Source: a bacterium BMS3Bbin08 (GTDB taxonomy: Bacteria; Nitrospirota; Thermodesulfovibrionia; UBA6902; BMS3Bbin08). Taken from it: DNA of 64,000 nucleotides. The stretch spans positions 1 to 64,000 of the forward strand of contig BDTR01000039.1 in NCBI GenBank assembly GCA_002897775.1, given 5' to 3'. The notes under the pieces are model-generated. The model was not told the origin of the DNA, made no database searches, and saw only the letters and a list, made by a program, of their open reading frames with translations. The position numbers and the translations under genes were made by a program. This document shows, piece after piece, positions 34,267 to 42,265 of this stretch (positions are counted from its first letter, which is position 1; every line of letters begins with the position of its first letter).

Positions 34267-36249
34267 TTGCCTGAAAATTTCGAGAAGCTGCTTCATCACG
34301 ACAACGTAGAGGTCAGGATACAGGCTGTTAAAGACCTGAGAGAACGTGAGCCTGATACTTCCCGGGCTGTTCCGCTGCTGATGAAGGGACTTGAGGATGA
34401 GGACTGGCGCGTCAGGAAAACAGTTGCGGACATATTTCTTGATATTGGCGGGGAACAGGTGATAAAGGCCCTTATTCCCGGCATCTACCGCGAGGACAGC
34501 GCAAACGCAAGGAATTCGGCGATCGAGGTCCTTACTGCAATGGGTTCAGAGGCCACCGATCATCTTATTGATGAATATCAGCGTGCTGAAGATAATGCGG
34601 ACGTAAAAAAATTTATTATTGATATCCTTGGAAACACCGGAGACATGAAGGGCCTTCCTTTGCTGCTAAAAGCGCTTGAGGACAAAGATGAGAATGTCAG
34701 GGCGTCGGCAGTGGAGTATCTTGGCAGCATCCGGGGAAATACTTCGGTTATTAAGGCGTTGATCGGGATACTGGAAAGTGAGGACACATGGGTGGCGTAT
34801 CCCGCGGCTGAAGCCCTTGGCAGGATAGGGGACGCCGCGGCGGTGGATGCGCTTGTTTCCGCGTTAAAGCAAAAGGCTTTGAGAAAACCTGTAATAAAGG
34901 CCCTTGCCTCTATTGCCGACCCCGGCACCTTCCATTTGGTCGTGCCTTTTCTTAATGATAAATCAAAAACGATCAGGGAAGAGGCAGTGAACGCTGTCGA
35001 GCTTTTCTTTAAGAACGGCCTGTCCGAAGAAACAATCGCGGAGAAACTTAAAGAGGTCCTTGGCGCCGGGGCTCCGAATGTCCTTCTGCCGCATACAAGA
35101 AGCAAGACCAAAGATATCCGGATAGCCGCTATTTTGCTGCTCGGGCTGCTCAAAGATAAAAAAGTCATTCCTCGTCTGCTGGAGATCGCCATGGAAGAGG
35201 ATGTTCATGATATTGTTGTCAAGGCGCTGGTCTTTATCGGAAGATCATTGCCCAGGTCGCTTTTACCTTTTTTCAGGGTGAGCGATGCCTACCAGAGGAG
35301 AATTATCTGCGAAGTGGCCGGGAAGGTCGGGGATTCGGCTTTTTTCAAACACCTGGTGGAGAGCCTCAAGGACGAAGACGGGCATGTAAGGGGCAATGCC
35401 GCCGCCGCGCTTTCTAATATGAACAATTCAGAGGCGATACCGCATATAAAGCCGCTTCTTCTGGACGAATATGAAAATATTCAGGAAGAAACAATAAAGT
35501 CACTGGCAAAATTAAAAAAATGGCTGGATCAGAATGAAATAATAAAAGGACTTTCCGACGAGAATCATATTTTAAAGAAGAATACAGCATCACTTCTGGG
35601 CCTTATTGGAGATAAGGGCGCGCTTGAAGCACTGGGCCGCGCATTAAAGGACAGCCATGTCACGGTGCGGGTGTCTGTCGTAGAGGCGATTGGAGCCATT
35701 GGCGGGGCAGAAGCCGTGCAATACCTGATCCTCGCCCTCAGCGACGAATCTCCTGAGGTGAGGCGTGTTGCCGCCATTGCTATCGGCAGGATGCGCGCGG
35801 ACGCGGGGATAGAGCCCCTGATCATTCTTTTGAAGGATCCGGATGTGTGGGTCAGGGCGTCAGCCGCAGAGGCCCTCGGTAATATCGGCGACAGTAAGGC
35901 AATAGAACCCCTGATCCAGCTGCTGACCGATGAGTCTGGTTTTGTAAAGGCAGTTGATATAGAGGCGCTTGGCAAGTTTAAGACTGAGAGGGTCAAAAAG
36001 ATACTGCTTCAGCTTCTTAATGATATGGACGCAGAGATAAGGAGCACGGCGGTAGGGGCATTGGCTAACTTCAGCGGAATCGCCCAGGACATAATACCGC
36101 TCTTAAAGAGCAGGGAATGGTCTGTCAGAAAAACGGTTATTGAAGTGCTCGGTACGCATTTCAGGGCGGAGAGCATGGCATATATTAAAGAAGTCGCCAA
36201 TACTGATGAGGACCCCCAGGTAAGAGAGACCGCAGCGAGGTATCTATAA
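34267..36249 (+). CDS. HEAT-repeat (PBS-lyase type) scaffold protein
   Basis: The 660-residue protein consists almost wholly of about 30-residue HEAT/PBS-lyase repeats (for example EDEDWRVRKTVADIFLDIGG, DKDENVRASAVEYLGSIRGN, DPDVWVRASAAEALGNIGDS). No signal peptide, membrane segment or catalytic motif is visible, so it is probably a cytoplasmic scaffold. The TTG start follows AAAAGGAGGAAAACAG. HEAT-repeat proteins occur in some non-flagellar Che clusters. It abuts cheR with no gap, so it is part of this operon. Confidence 0.85.
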   Translation: MPENFEKLLHHDNVEVRIQAVKDLREREPDTSRAVPLLMKGLEDEDWRVRKTVADIFLDIGGEQVIKALIPGIYREDSANARNSAIEVLTAMGSEATDHLIDEYQRAEDNADVKKFIIDILGNTGDMKGLPLLLKALEDKDENVRASAVEYLGSIRGNTSVIKALIGILESEDTWVAYPAAEALGRIGDAAAVDALVSALKQKALRKPVIKALASIADPGTFHLVVPFLNDKSKTIREEAVNAVELFFKNGLSEETIAEKLKEVLGAGAPNVLLPHTRSKTKDIRIAAILLLGLLKDKKVIPRLLEIAMEEDVHDIVVKALVFIGRSLPRSLLPFFRVSDAYQRRIICEVAGKVGDSAFFKHLVESLKDEDGHVRGNAAAALSNMNNSEAIPHIKPLLLDEYENIQEETIKSLAKLKKWLDQNEIIKGLSDENHILKKNTASLLGLIGDKGALEALGRALKDSHVTVRVSVVEAIGAIGGAEAVQYLILALSDESPEVRRVAAIAIGRMRADAGIEPLIILLKDPDVWVRASAAEALGNIGDSKAIEPLIQLLTDESGFVKAVDIEALGKFKTERVKKILLQLLNDMDAEIRSTAVGALANFSGIAQDIIPLLKSREWSVRKTVIEVLGTHFRAESMAYIKEVANTDEDPQVRETAARYL

Positions 36250-37137
36250 GTGCTGGATGAAGTGATCATACCGCTTCCGGCGGACGTTTTCCGTCAGATA
36301 AGGGATTTTATAAATGACTACTGTGGCATATATTTTGACGATAAATCAAAATATATACTTGAACGCAGGCTTAACAGACGGCTGAAGGTCAGGTACCTGA
36401 AGGACTTCAGGGACTATTACCGTCTCCTCATGTACGACTCGAACCGTGATGATGAACTGCAGACGATCATAGACATCCTGACGGTCAATGAGACCTATTT
36501 TTTCAGAGAGCAGAATCAGCTCGCGGCTTTCAGCGAGGAGATCATCCCGGAACTGAAGCAAAAGAAAAAAGCCAGAAAAAGGATAAGGGTATGGTCCGCG
36601 GGGTGCTCTACAGGAGAAGAGCCGTACACAATAGCCATGTTCGTGCTGGAGGACAAGGGCCTGAGTGACTGGTCTGTTGATATAGTCGGCAGTGACATAA
36701 GCCGGAGGGTCCTGCGTGTTGCCAGGGACGGCGTATACAAGAAGAACTCTTTCAGGACCACAAGCCCGTATTTCGTTCACACGTACTTTAAGGACATGAA
36801 TGATGGGACCCACAGGGTCTCGGACAGGGTAAGGAGCCTGGTAAATTTTAACTGTTTGAACCTGCTCGATCCCTTCAAGGTTAAACTTGTCGGAAAAGTA
36901 GATGTAATTTTTTGTCGTAATGTTTTAATATATTTTGATAAATCCTCAAGGATAAAAGTGATCGAACATTTTTTTGATCTGCTTAATGATGGCGGTTATC
37001 TGTTGCTTGGACATTCGGAATCGCTTATTAATCTGTCAACAGCCTTTACTCTGAAACATTTGAAGAACGATCTGGTTTATCAGAAGCCGGTTGCCTCTTC
37101 AAAAAAAGGAAAGTCAGTGAAAGGACATTCTAAATAA
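36250..37137 (+). CDS. cheR: Chemotaxis protein methyltransferase CheR (GTG start)
   Basis: The 295-residue protein has the CheR N-terminal helical domain (FRQIRDFINDYCGIYFDDKS) and the SAM-binding domain (RVWSAGCSTGEEPYTIAMFV; VDIVGSDISRRVLRVARDGV; DVIFCRNVLIYFDKSSRIKV). It methylates receptor glutamates. The GTG start comes directly after the HEAT gene stop, and the stop shares a base with cheB. The tail is short and Lys/Ser-rich. Confidence 0.96.
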   Translation: MLDEVIIPLPADVFRQIRDFINDYCGIYFDDKSKYILERRLNRRLKVRYLKDFRDYYRLLMYDSNRDDELQTIIDILTVNETYFFREQNQLAAFSEEIIPELKQKKKARKRIRVWSAGCSTGEEPYTIAMFVLEDKGLSDWSVDIVGSDISRRVLRVARDGVYKKNSFRTTSPYFVHTYFKDMNDGTHRVSDRVRSLVNFNCLNLLDPFKVKLVGKVDVIFCRNVLIYFDKSSRIKVIEHFFDLLNDGGYLLLGHSESLINLSTAFTLKHLKNDLVYQKPVASSKKGKSVKGHSK

Positions 37138-38219
37138 TGCCTGACGAAGACTTAAAACCCATTAAAGTTCTGGTGGTCGATGACTCCGCGTTCAGCCGTC
37201 AGACCATAAAGACGATCCTGCAGAAAGTCCCGAACGTCGAGATCGTGGGTGTCGCGGTTAACGGACAGGACGGCATGAGGAAGATTATTAACTTCAAGCC
37301 TGATGTGGTCACGCTGGATCTGGAGATGCCTGAAATGGACGGCTTCACACTGCTCAGGTGGGTGATGCAGGAGAGACCGCTGCCTGTAATAGTGGTCAGC
37401 TCTCATGGTGACGACCCAACAGTCTTTAAAGCGCTTGAACTGGGAGCTGTAGATGTTGTTATAAAGCCTACAGCCAGGGCCTCCAGGGAACTTAAAGAGA
37501 TCGAGAGTGACCTCATCAGAAAGGTTGTAGGCGCGAGCTCTTTACAGCTGGAAAAGCTCAAAAGGAGCATTTCGCTCCTGGAGAAGAGAAAAGTTATAAA
37601 TGGTTCGGATTTCTCCGGGCATTCTGAGATAAAAATGGTCGCTGTAGGGTCTTCTACAGGAGGCCCTACAGCGCTTCAGAGCATATTAACCCGGCTTCCC
37701 GGCAATTTCCCCTCAATGATAGTTATCAGCCAGCATATGCCAAGGGGTTTTACAAGACAGTTTGCCGACAGAATGGACAAGCTCTGCGCGCTTTACGTCA
37801 AAGAAGCTGATCAGGGCGAGCCGATCGAAGCGGGCAAGGTGCTTATCTGTCCCGGCGGGTACCACCTGATGTTCCAGAGATTAAAGGGGAAGATCTTTGT
37901 GCTTTTAAAAGAGTCCGCGACCAGTGACAGATACATACCTTCTGTTGATATTATGATGAAGAGCATTGCTGAGGTTTACGGACCAAGAACTATGGGAGTG
38001 CTCCTGACAGGTATGGGGAATGACGGGAAGGAAGGTATGCTTGAGATCAAGAAACAGGGAGGGTTTACCATAGCTGAATCAGAGGAGACCGCTGTTGTGT
38101 TTGGAATGCCAAGAGAGATAATTCTGGCTGGAGGCGCTGATAAGATCGCTCCACTGGAGAAGATCCCTGACGAGATCATGAAAAGGATGAAAAGAGACGA
38201 GAAACAGAATAATTACTAA
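37137..38219 (+). CDS. cheB: Chemotaxis response regulator methylesterase CheB
   Basis: The 360-residue protein has a receiver domain (phospho-Asp61 in DVVTLDLEMPEMDG) and the methylesterase domain with the catalytic triad contexts VGSSTGGPTAL (Ser), ISQHMPRGFTRQFADRM (His) and LLTGMGNDGKEGM (Asp). It removes methyl groups from receptors after phosphorylation by CheA. With cheR it gives a full adaptation pair. No CheD, CheC or CheZ is visible. Confidence 0.97.
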   Translation: MPDEDLKPIKVLVVDDSAFSRQTIKTILQKVPNVEIVGVAVNGQDGMRKIINFKPDVVTLDLEMPEMDGFTLLRWVMQERPLPVIVVSSHGDDPTVFKALELGAVDVVIKPTARASRELKEIESDLIRKVVGASSLQLEKLKRSISLLEKRKVINGSDFSGHSEIKMVAVGSSTGGPTALQSILTRLPGNFPSMIVISQHMPRGFTRQFADRMDKLCALYVKEADQGEPIEAGKVLICPGGYHLMFQRLKGKIFVLLKESATSDRYIPSVDIMMKSIAEVYGPRTMGVLLTGMGNDGKEGMLEIKKQGGFTIAESEETAVVFGMPREIILAGGADKIAPLEKIPDEIMKRMKRDEKQNNY

Positions 38220-38308
38220 TGTATTCGCCTACGCATTGATTTGAGTATAGATGCTTCGGTGGATTTCACCATAATTTAGCAGGAGAGGCAGCATAAAAAA
38301 ATAAGACT

Positions 38309-38674
38309 ATGCCTAGTGTACTGGTTGTAGAGGATTCGCCAACAATGAGGCAATTAATAACTTTTGCCCTTAAAAGACTGCCTGACTGTTCTATCACAGA
38401 GGCCGCGAACGGGATGGAGGCGCTTGATAAACTGTCTTCCACGACCTTTGACCTGATCCTGGCGGACATCAATATGCCGGTGATGGACGGCCTTAAGCTC
38501 GTAGGTCTTCTCAGGAGCGATCCCAGGCACAAGGAAACTCCCATTATTATTATTACGACCGAAGGCGCTGAAGAAGACAAGAACAGGGCCATGGAAATAG
38601 GGGCCAATGCCTATTTGACCAAGCCGATCCATACCAACGAACTTTTAAAAAGGGTTTCAGAATACATCGGGTAA
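38309..38674 (+). CDS. cheY: CheY-like response regulator, second copy
   Basis: This 121-residue receiver has SVLVVEDSPTMRQLITFALK, phospho-Asp53 in LILADINMPVMDGLK, IITTEGAEED and the lysine in YLTKPIHTNE. It lies 89 bp after cheB, so it may be co-transcribed or separately expressed. With the first CheY it gives the system two candidate outputs, or one output and one phosphate sink. Its stop lies in a stem (38672-38703) shared with the converging rlmN. Confidence 0.93.
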   Translation: MPSVLVVEDSPTMRQLITFALKRLPDCSITEAANGMEALDKLSSTTFDLILADINMPVMDGLKLVGLLRSDPRHKETPIIIITTEGAEEDKNRAMEIGANAYLTKPIHTNELLKRVSEYIG

Positions 38675-38703
38675 CCCTCCCGCGCCAAGGCTTCTGAGGG
38701 TTA
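38672..38703. terminator. Hairpin between converging cheY and rlmN
   Basis: TAACCCTC and GAGGGTTA form a perfect 8-bp stem around a GC-rich loop, spanning both stop regions. There is no clear T-tract on either side. The location between convergent genes fits a bidirectional terminator. Confidence 0.45.
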
Positions 38704-39789
38704 TCCGGAGGGTAACACTGGCTTGCCCGCGCGGGTCCATTTTAACGCGCCGAGCTGGCCGCAGGCCGCGGAAATATCTCTCCCCCTGCTTTTTCTTATA
38801 ATAGCCGCGATCTTCGCGTCCAGCAGGACTTTCTGAAAGGCAAGGACCCCGGCTTCTGAAGGTTTGCTGAAGCCTGAGTTTTTAACTGGTTCATTAAAAG
38901 GAATCAGGTTCACCTTTGCCCTTATCCCTTTTAACAGCCTTACAAGCCTTACAGCGTCATCCATTGAATCATTGATCCCTTTTAACAGCACGTATTCAAA
39001 AGTTATCCGCCTCCCTGGGGGCAGTGGGTATTTTCTGCAGGCCTGCACGAGTTTGTGCAAAGGGTATTTTTTATTAACAGGCATTATTTTGTTCCTTGCG
39101 GCATCGGTCACGGCATTAAGGGACACTGCGAGGTTCACACCTGTTCTGCCGCGCGCAAGTTCATCGATCCCGGGCACAATTCCGCAGGTTGAGACAGTTA
39201 TCCTTCTTTTTGAGAAACCCAGCAGACCGGTCAGTTTGCGGACAGCTTCAATGACCTCTGGCAGATTGTTAAGCGGCTCACCCATGCCCATAAAAACGAT
39301 GTTGGTGATCTTCCGGCTGTAAAATCCCTGCCTTAAGCGGACCTTGTTTTCCGAGACAAGTCTCTGCACTGTTATTACCTGGTCAAATATCTCATGGGCC
39401 CTGAGGTTTCTTTTTAATTTCAGGCTTCCTGTTATGCAGAACTCACAGCCCATCGCGCACCCGACCTGCGAGGAAATGCATAATGTAAGGCGGTCACTGT
39501 CAGGGATCAGGACGCTTTCTATTGTCCTGCTGTCTTCAAGTTCAAATAAGAATTTATGAGTACCGTCCTTTGAGACCTGTACTTTAAGGATTTTCAGGTT
39601 GCTGATAAAGGCTTTTTTATCAAGGATATCTTTAAAAGACTTTGACAGATCGGTCATATCGGTAAAGGATGAAGCGTATTTTTTATATAACCAGTTAATG
39701 ATCTGGTTTGCCTTGTACCGGCTTTGTCCGAGATTTTCTGCAAATTCAGTGATTTCTTCTGCTTGTAAAGCTTTAAGGTTGATTTTCAT
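38701..39789 (-). CDS. rlmN: 23S rRNA/tRNA adenine-C2 methyltransferase RlmN
   Basis: The 362-residue radical SAM enzyme carries the CxxxCxxC cluster motif at residues 111-118 (GCAMGCEFCITGS) and the C-terminal methyl-carrying cysteine region (GRDISAACGQLG). VFMGMGEPLNN and ITVSTCGIVPGIDELA are also diagnostic. RlmN methylates A2503 of 23S rRNA and A37 of some tRNAs. It lies alone on the minus strand between the chemosensory operon and the c-di-GMP gene. Confidence 0.96.
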   Translation of the reverse strand: MKINLKALQAEEITEFAENLGQSRYKANQIINWLYKKYASSFTDMTDLSKSFKDILDKKAFISNLKILKVQVSKDGTHKFLFELEDSRTIESVLIPDSDRLTLCISSQVGCAMGCEFCITGSLKLKRNLRAHEIFDQVITVQRLVSENKVRLRQGFYSRKITNIVFMGMGEPLNNLPEVIEAVRKLTGLLGFSKRRITVSTCGIVPGIDELARGRTGVNLAVSLNAVTDAARNKIMPVNKKYPLHKLVQACRKYPLPPGRRITFEYVLLKGINDSMDDAVRLVRLLKGIRAKVNLIPFNEPVKNSGFSKPSEAGVLAFQKVLLDAKIAAIIRKSRGRDISAACGQLGALKWTRAGKPVLPSG

Positions 39790-39839
39790 GATTAAATCAC
39801 AGCTTCTAATGTCCTGTTCTTTCAGTATATTCTATTTTT

Positions 39840-39910
39840 ACCCCGTTAGAAAATGCCGCCCCTCTCCGGCTGGGATGTTATAAACCCCATTCCTTTCTAA
39901 CGGGGTTTAC
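39840..39910. repeat. CCCCGTTAGAAA hairpin element
   Basis: ACCCCGTTAGAAA and TTTCTAACGGGGT form a perfect closing stem of about 12 bp around some 45 bases, followed by TTACT. It belongs to the family at 7761-7860 and 60337-60440. It lies upstream of rlmN in the 421-bp divergent spacer. Confidence 0.7.
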
Positions 39911-39942
39911 TGTGCAAAGAAACTGATATATCCGGTAAACAG

Positions 39943-39972
39943 TTGAAACTAACAAAATGCTGCGTATATAAT
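39943..39972 (+). promoter_or_regulatory. Likely sigma70 promoter for the REC-GGDEF-HD-GYP gene
   Basis: TTGAAA, 18 bases, then TATAAT is the best promoter match in the 421-bp spacer. Transcription from it would include the nested palindromes at 40007-40146 in a leader of about 230 bases. Confidence 0.5.
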
Positions 39973-40006
39973 AAAGATATAAGGATTATATTATTAATCA
40001 AAAGAA

Positions 40007-40146
40007 TTCCTCGAAGCTTGCTTCGGGGTTTCAATAGTTTTCGTCATTTTTGTCATTCCGGCTTGTCCGGAATCTATCTTTGATACAGGAAGATTCCGGA
40101 CAAGCCGGAATGACAGACTTGATACCTCGCAGCTTGCTGCGGGGTA
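40007..40146. repeat. Nested dispersed palindromes in the leader of the GGDEF gene
   Basis: Outer units CCTCGAAGCTTGCTTCGGGG and CCTCGCAGCTTGCTGCGGGG are each hairpins. Between them TGTCATTCCGGCTTGTCCGG and, inverted, CCGGACAAGCCGGAATGACA form a 25-bp inverted repeat. The TCATTCCGGCTTGTCCGGAATC type resembles repeats common in many bacterial genomes; a diverged relative lies in the insertion remnant at 23336-23403. Confidence 0.7.
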
Positions 40147-40210
40147 GTTCATTGTACAATTTTACCGCAAATGTCTTTAATTATCAGGTATTAAGAAAGT
40201 TGCCATAACT

Positions 40211-41800
40211 ATGCAAAAAGAAAAAATTCATATTCTGATAGTGGACGATAACCCCGTTGATCTCGAAATTATCAGGACAGTCTTAAATGAAAATTATGTT
40301 ATTCATTACACTATTGATACTGCCTTTACAGGCATGGAGGCTGTAGAGAAAGCGTCAACTGGTGAATTTCATCTGGCATTGCTGGATTACAGGCTTCACG
40401 ACATGAACGGGATAGAAATACTGGAAGAAATCAAAACAAGAAGCATAGATTTGCCGGTGATCATGGTTACTGGAGAGGGAGATGAAAAAATAGCCAAAGA
40501 GTCCATAAAAAAAGGGGCATATGATTATTTGATCAAGGATGAGATTAATAATATATTGCTAACCCGCACCATACAGGGTGTTCTTAAAAGGAAAAGCCTT
40601 GAAGACAAGATAAAGGAATACCATGAAAAATTAAAAGATCTGGCAATAAAAGACGGGCTTACAGGATTATATAATCACCGTCATTTTCAGGAGATATTAA
40701 GCAATGAATTTAAAAGATCGAAAAGACATGTTCAGCCTCTTTCCTGTATGATGCTTGACCTTGACCACTTTAAACTGGTAAACGATTCTCATGGTCATCA
40801 ATATGGTGACTTTGTGCTTGCTCAGTCGGCTGGAATATTAAGAAGATTTGCCAGGGATACGGATTTTATTGCCCGTTATGGAGGCGAGGAATTTGTTATT
40901 ATTCTGCCGAATACAGACCTTGAAGGGGTGCTTCACCTGGCTGAAAAGATACGCAATTCGTTCGAAAATAACCCATTTAAAAAAGGGGAGATATCTGAGT
41001 CGATATCCATAAGTATAGGGATGTCGTCTACTACAGATAGTAATGTGTCAAGCAAGGACGACCTGATAACAAACGCTGATATAGCATTATATCATGCCAA
41101 ATCAAGGGGCAGGAATAACGTATGTGCCTGGGAAGAGATAGAATCCGAGGACACAATTGATGTTAAGGAGGAATATCACAAGACAACGGATTTTTATAAC
41201 AGGATTAAAAACCTTAGCCAAGACATGAAAGAACCCTGTGTCAAGTCTATACAGGATATTTTCTGTGAGTTTGAAGCCGGGTGTGATTATTTCAACGAGC
41301 ATTCTTTAAGGGTCAGTTTTTACGCTGAAAAACTGGCCAGGGAACTTTCTATGTCTGATGAGGAGATAAATGTGATAAAGTACTCTGCTTTGCTTCATGA
41401 TATAGGCATGGTCGGGATTAATTCGGATATTTTAAAAAAGAAAGATTTTTTATCTCCCGGGGAATATAACTTAATAAAAAGACATGCCGGCATTGGAGCA
41501 GATATAGTGGGTCAGCTAAAACTATTTGGTAAAGAACTGCAGATGATTCATTACCACCATGAGAGATTTGACGGCAGGGGCTATCCGCATAAATTAAAAG
41601 GCAGGATGATACCCCTCGGGGCGAGGATACTGGCTATTGCCGAGGCATATGATTCCATGATTTCAGGAACAGTGTATCGTAAAGCCCGGTCATCATCAGA
41701 AGCAATAGAAGAGCTCAGGAAATGTGCGGGTTCCCAGTTTGACCCCAAATTAGTTGACGCTTTTATTGAAGCTATTAAGAAACCGGATAAACCTTCCTGA
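40211..41800 (+). CDS. Response regulator with GGDEF and HD-GYP domains
   Basis: The 529-residue protein has a receiver domain (phospho-Asp59 in LALLDYRLHDMNG), a GGDEF diguanylate cyclase domain (about 140-300; LTGLYNHRHFQEIL, FIARYGGEEFVIILP) and an HD-GYP phosphodiesterase domain (LLHDIGMVGI, HHERFDGRGYPHKL, LGARILAIAEAYDSM). Both catalytic motifs look intact, so it could make and degrade c-di-GMP, with phosphorylation choosing the direction. The kinase may be the one on the opposite strand (42266-43780) or CheA. It is monocistronic. Confidence 0.92.
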   Translation: MQKEKIHILIVDDNPVDLEIIRTVLNENYVIHYTIDTAFTGMEAVEKASTGEFHLALLDYRLHDMNGIEILEEIKTRSIDLPVIMVTGEGDEKIAKESIKKGAYDYLIKDEINNILLTRTIQGVLKRKSLEDKIKEYHEKLKDLAIKDGLTGLYNHRHFQEILSNEFKRSKRHVQPLSCMMLDLDHFKLVNDSHGHQYGDFVLAQSAGILRRFARDTDFIARYGGEEFVIILPNTDLEGVLHLAEKIRNSFENNPFKKGEISESISISIGMSSTTDSNVSSKDDLITNADIALYHAKSRGRNNVCAWEEIESEDTIDVKEEYHKTTDFYNRIKNLSQDMKEPCVKSIQDIFCEFEAGCDYFNEHSLRVSFYAEKLARELSMSDEEINVIKYSALLHDIGMVGINSDILKKKDFLSPGEYNLIKRHAGIGADIVGQLKLFGKELQMIHYHHERFDGRGYPHKLKGRMIPLGARILAIAEAYDSMISGTVYRKARSSSEAIEELRKCAGSQFDPKLVDAFIEAIKKPDKPS

Positions 41801-41815
41801 ACTTTTCATATTACG

Positions 41816-42262
41816 CTATTTGCGCGGTATTTTTGTAATTACTAACCAATAATCCTGAATGCTTGTTACTACCTCAATAAATCTGGGAAATCCAACCGGC
41901 TTGGTAATAAAACTGTTTGCCCCCAGGTTATAGCTTTCGCAAACATCCCTGTCCCTGTCCGAGCTGGTTAGAATTATGATAGGGATTTTAAGCAGTTCTT
42001 TGTCTTTTTTTATTTTTTCAAGGACCTCTGTGCCGTTTACTCTCGGCATATTCAGATCCAGCAGGATCAGATCAGGCCTTGGTGCTTTTGAAGCGTCGCT
42101 GAATTCATTTTCATGATACATGAAATCCAGAGCCTCCTGTCCGTCCCTGACACAGTAGAGGTTATTTTTTACCTTCCCAACAGAAAAGGCTTCTTTAATA
42201 ATCTCAACGTCGGTCGGATTATCTTCTACGAGTAAAATATCAATAGGTTTTTCATACCTCAC
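41816..42262 (-). CDS. Single-domain response regulator (Rcp1-like)
   Basis: The 148-residue receiver is of the longer type paired with phytochrome-like kinases (ILLVEDNPTDVEIIKEAFSV; phospho-Asp69 in PDLILLDLNMPRVNG; IIILTSSDRDRDVCESYNLG; FITKPVGFPRF). It starts three bases after the kinase stop, so it is the probable partner. It has no output domain. Confidence 0.9.
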   Translation of the reverse strand: MRYEKPIDILLVEDNPTDVEIIKEAFSVGKVKNNLYCVRDGQEALDFMYHENEFSDASKAPRPDLILLDLNMPRVNGTEVLEKIKKDKELLKIPIIILTSSDRDRDVCESYNLGANSFITKPVGFPRFIEVVTSIQDYWLVITKIPRK

Positions 42263-42265
42263 CTA

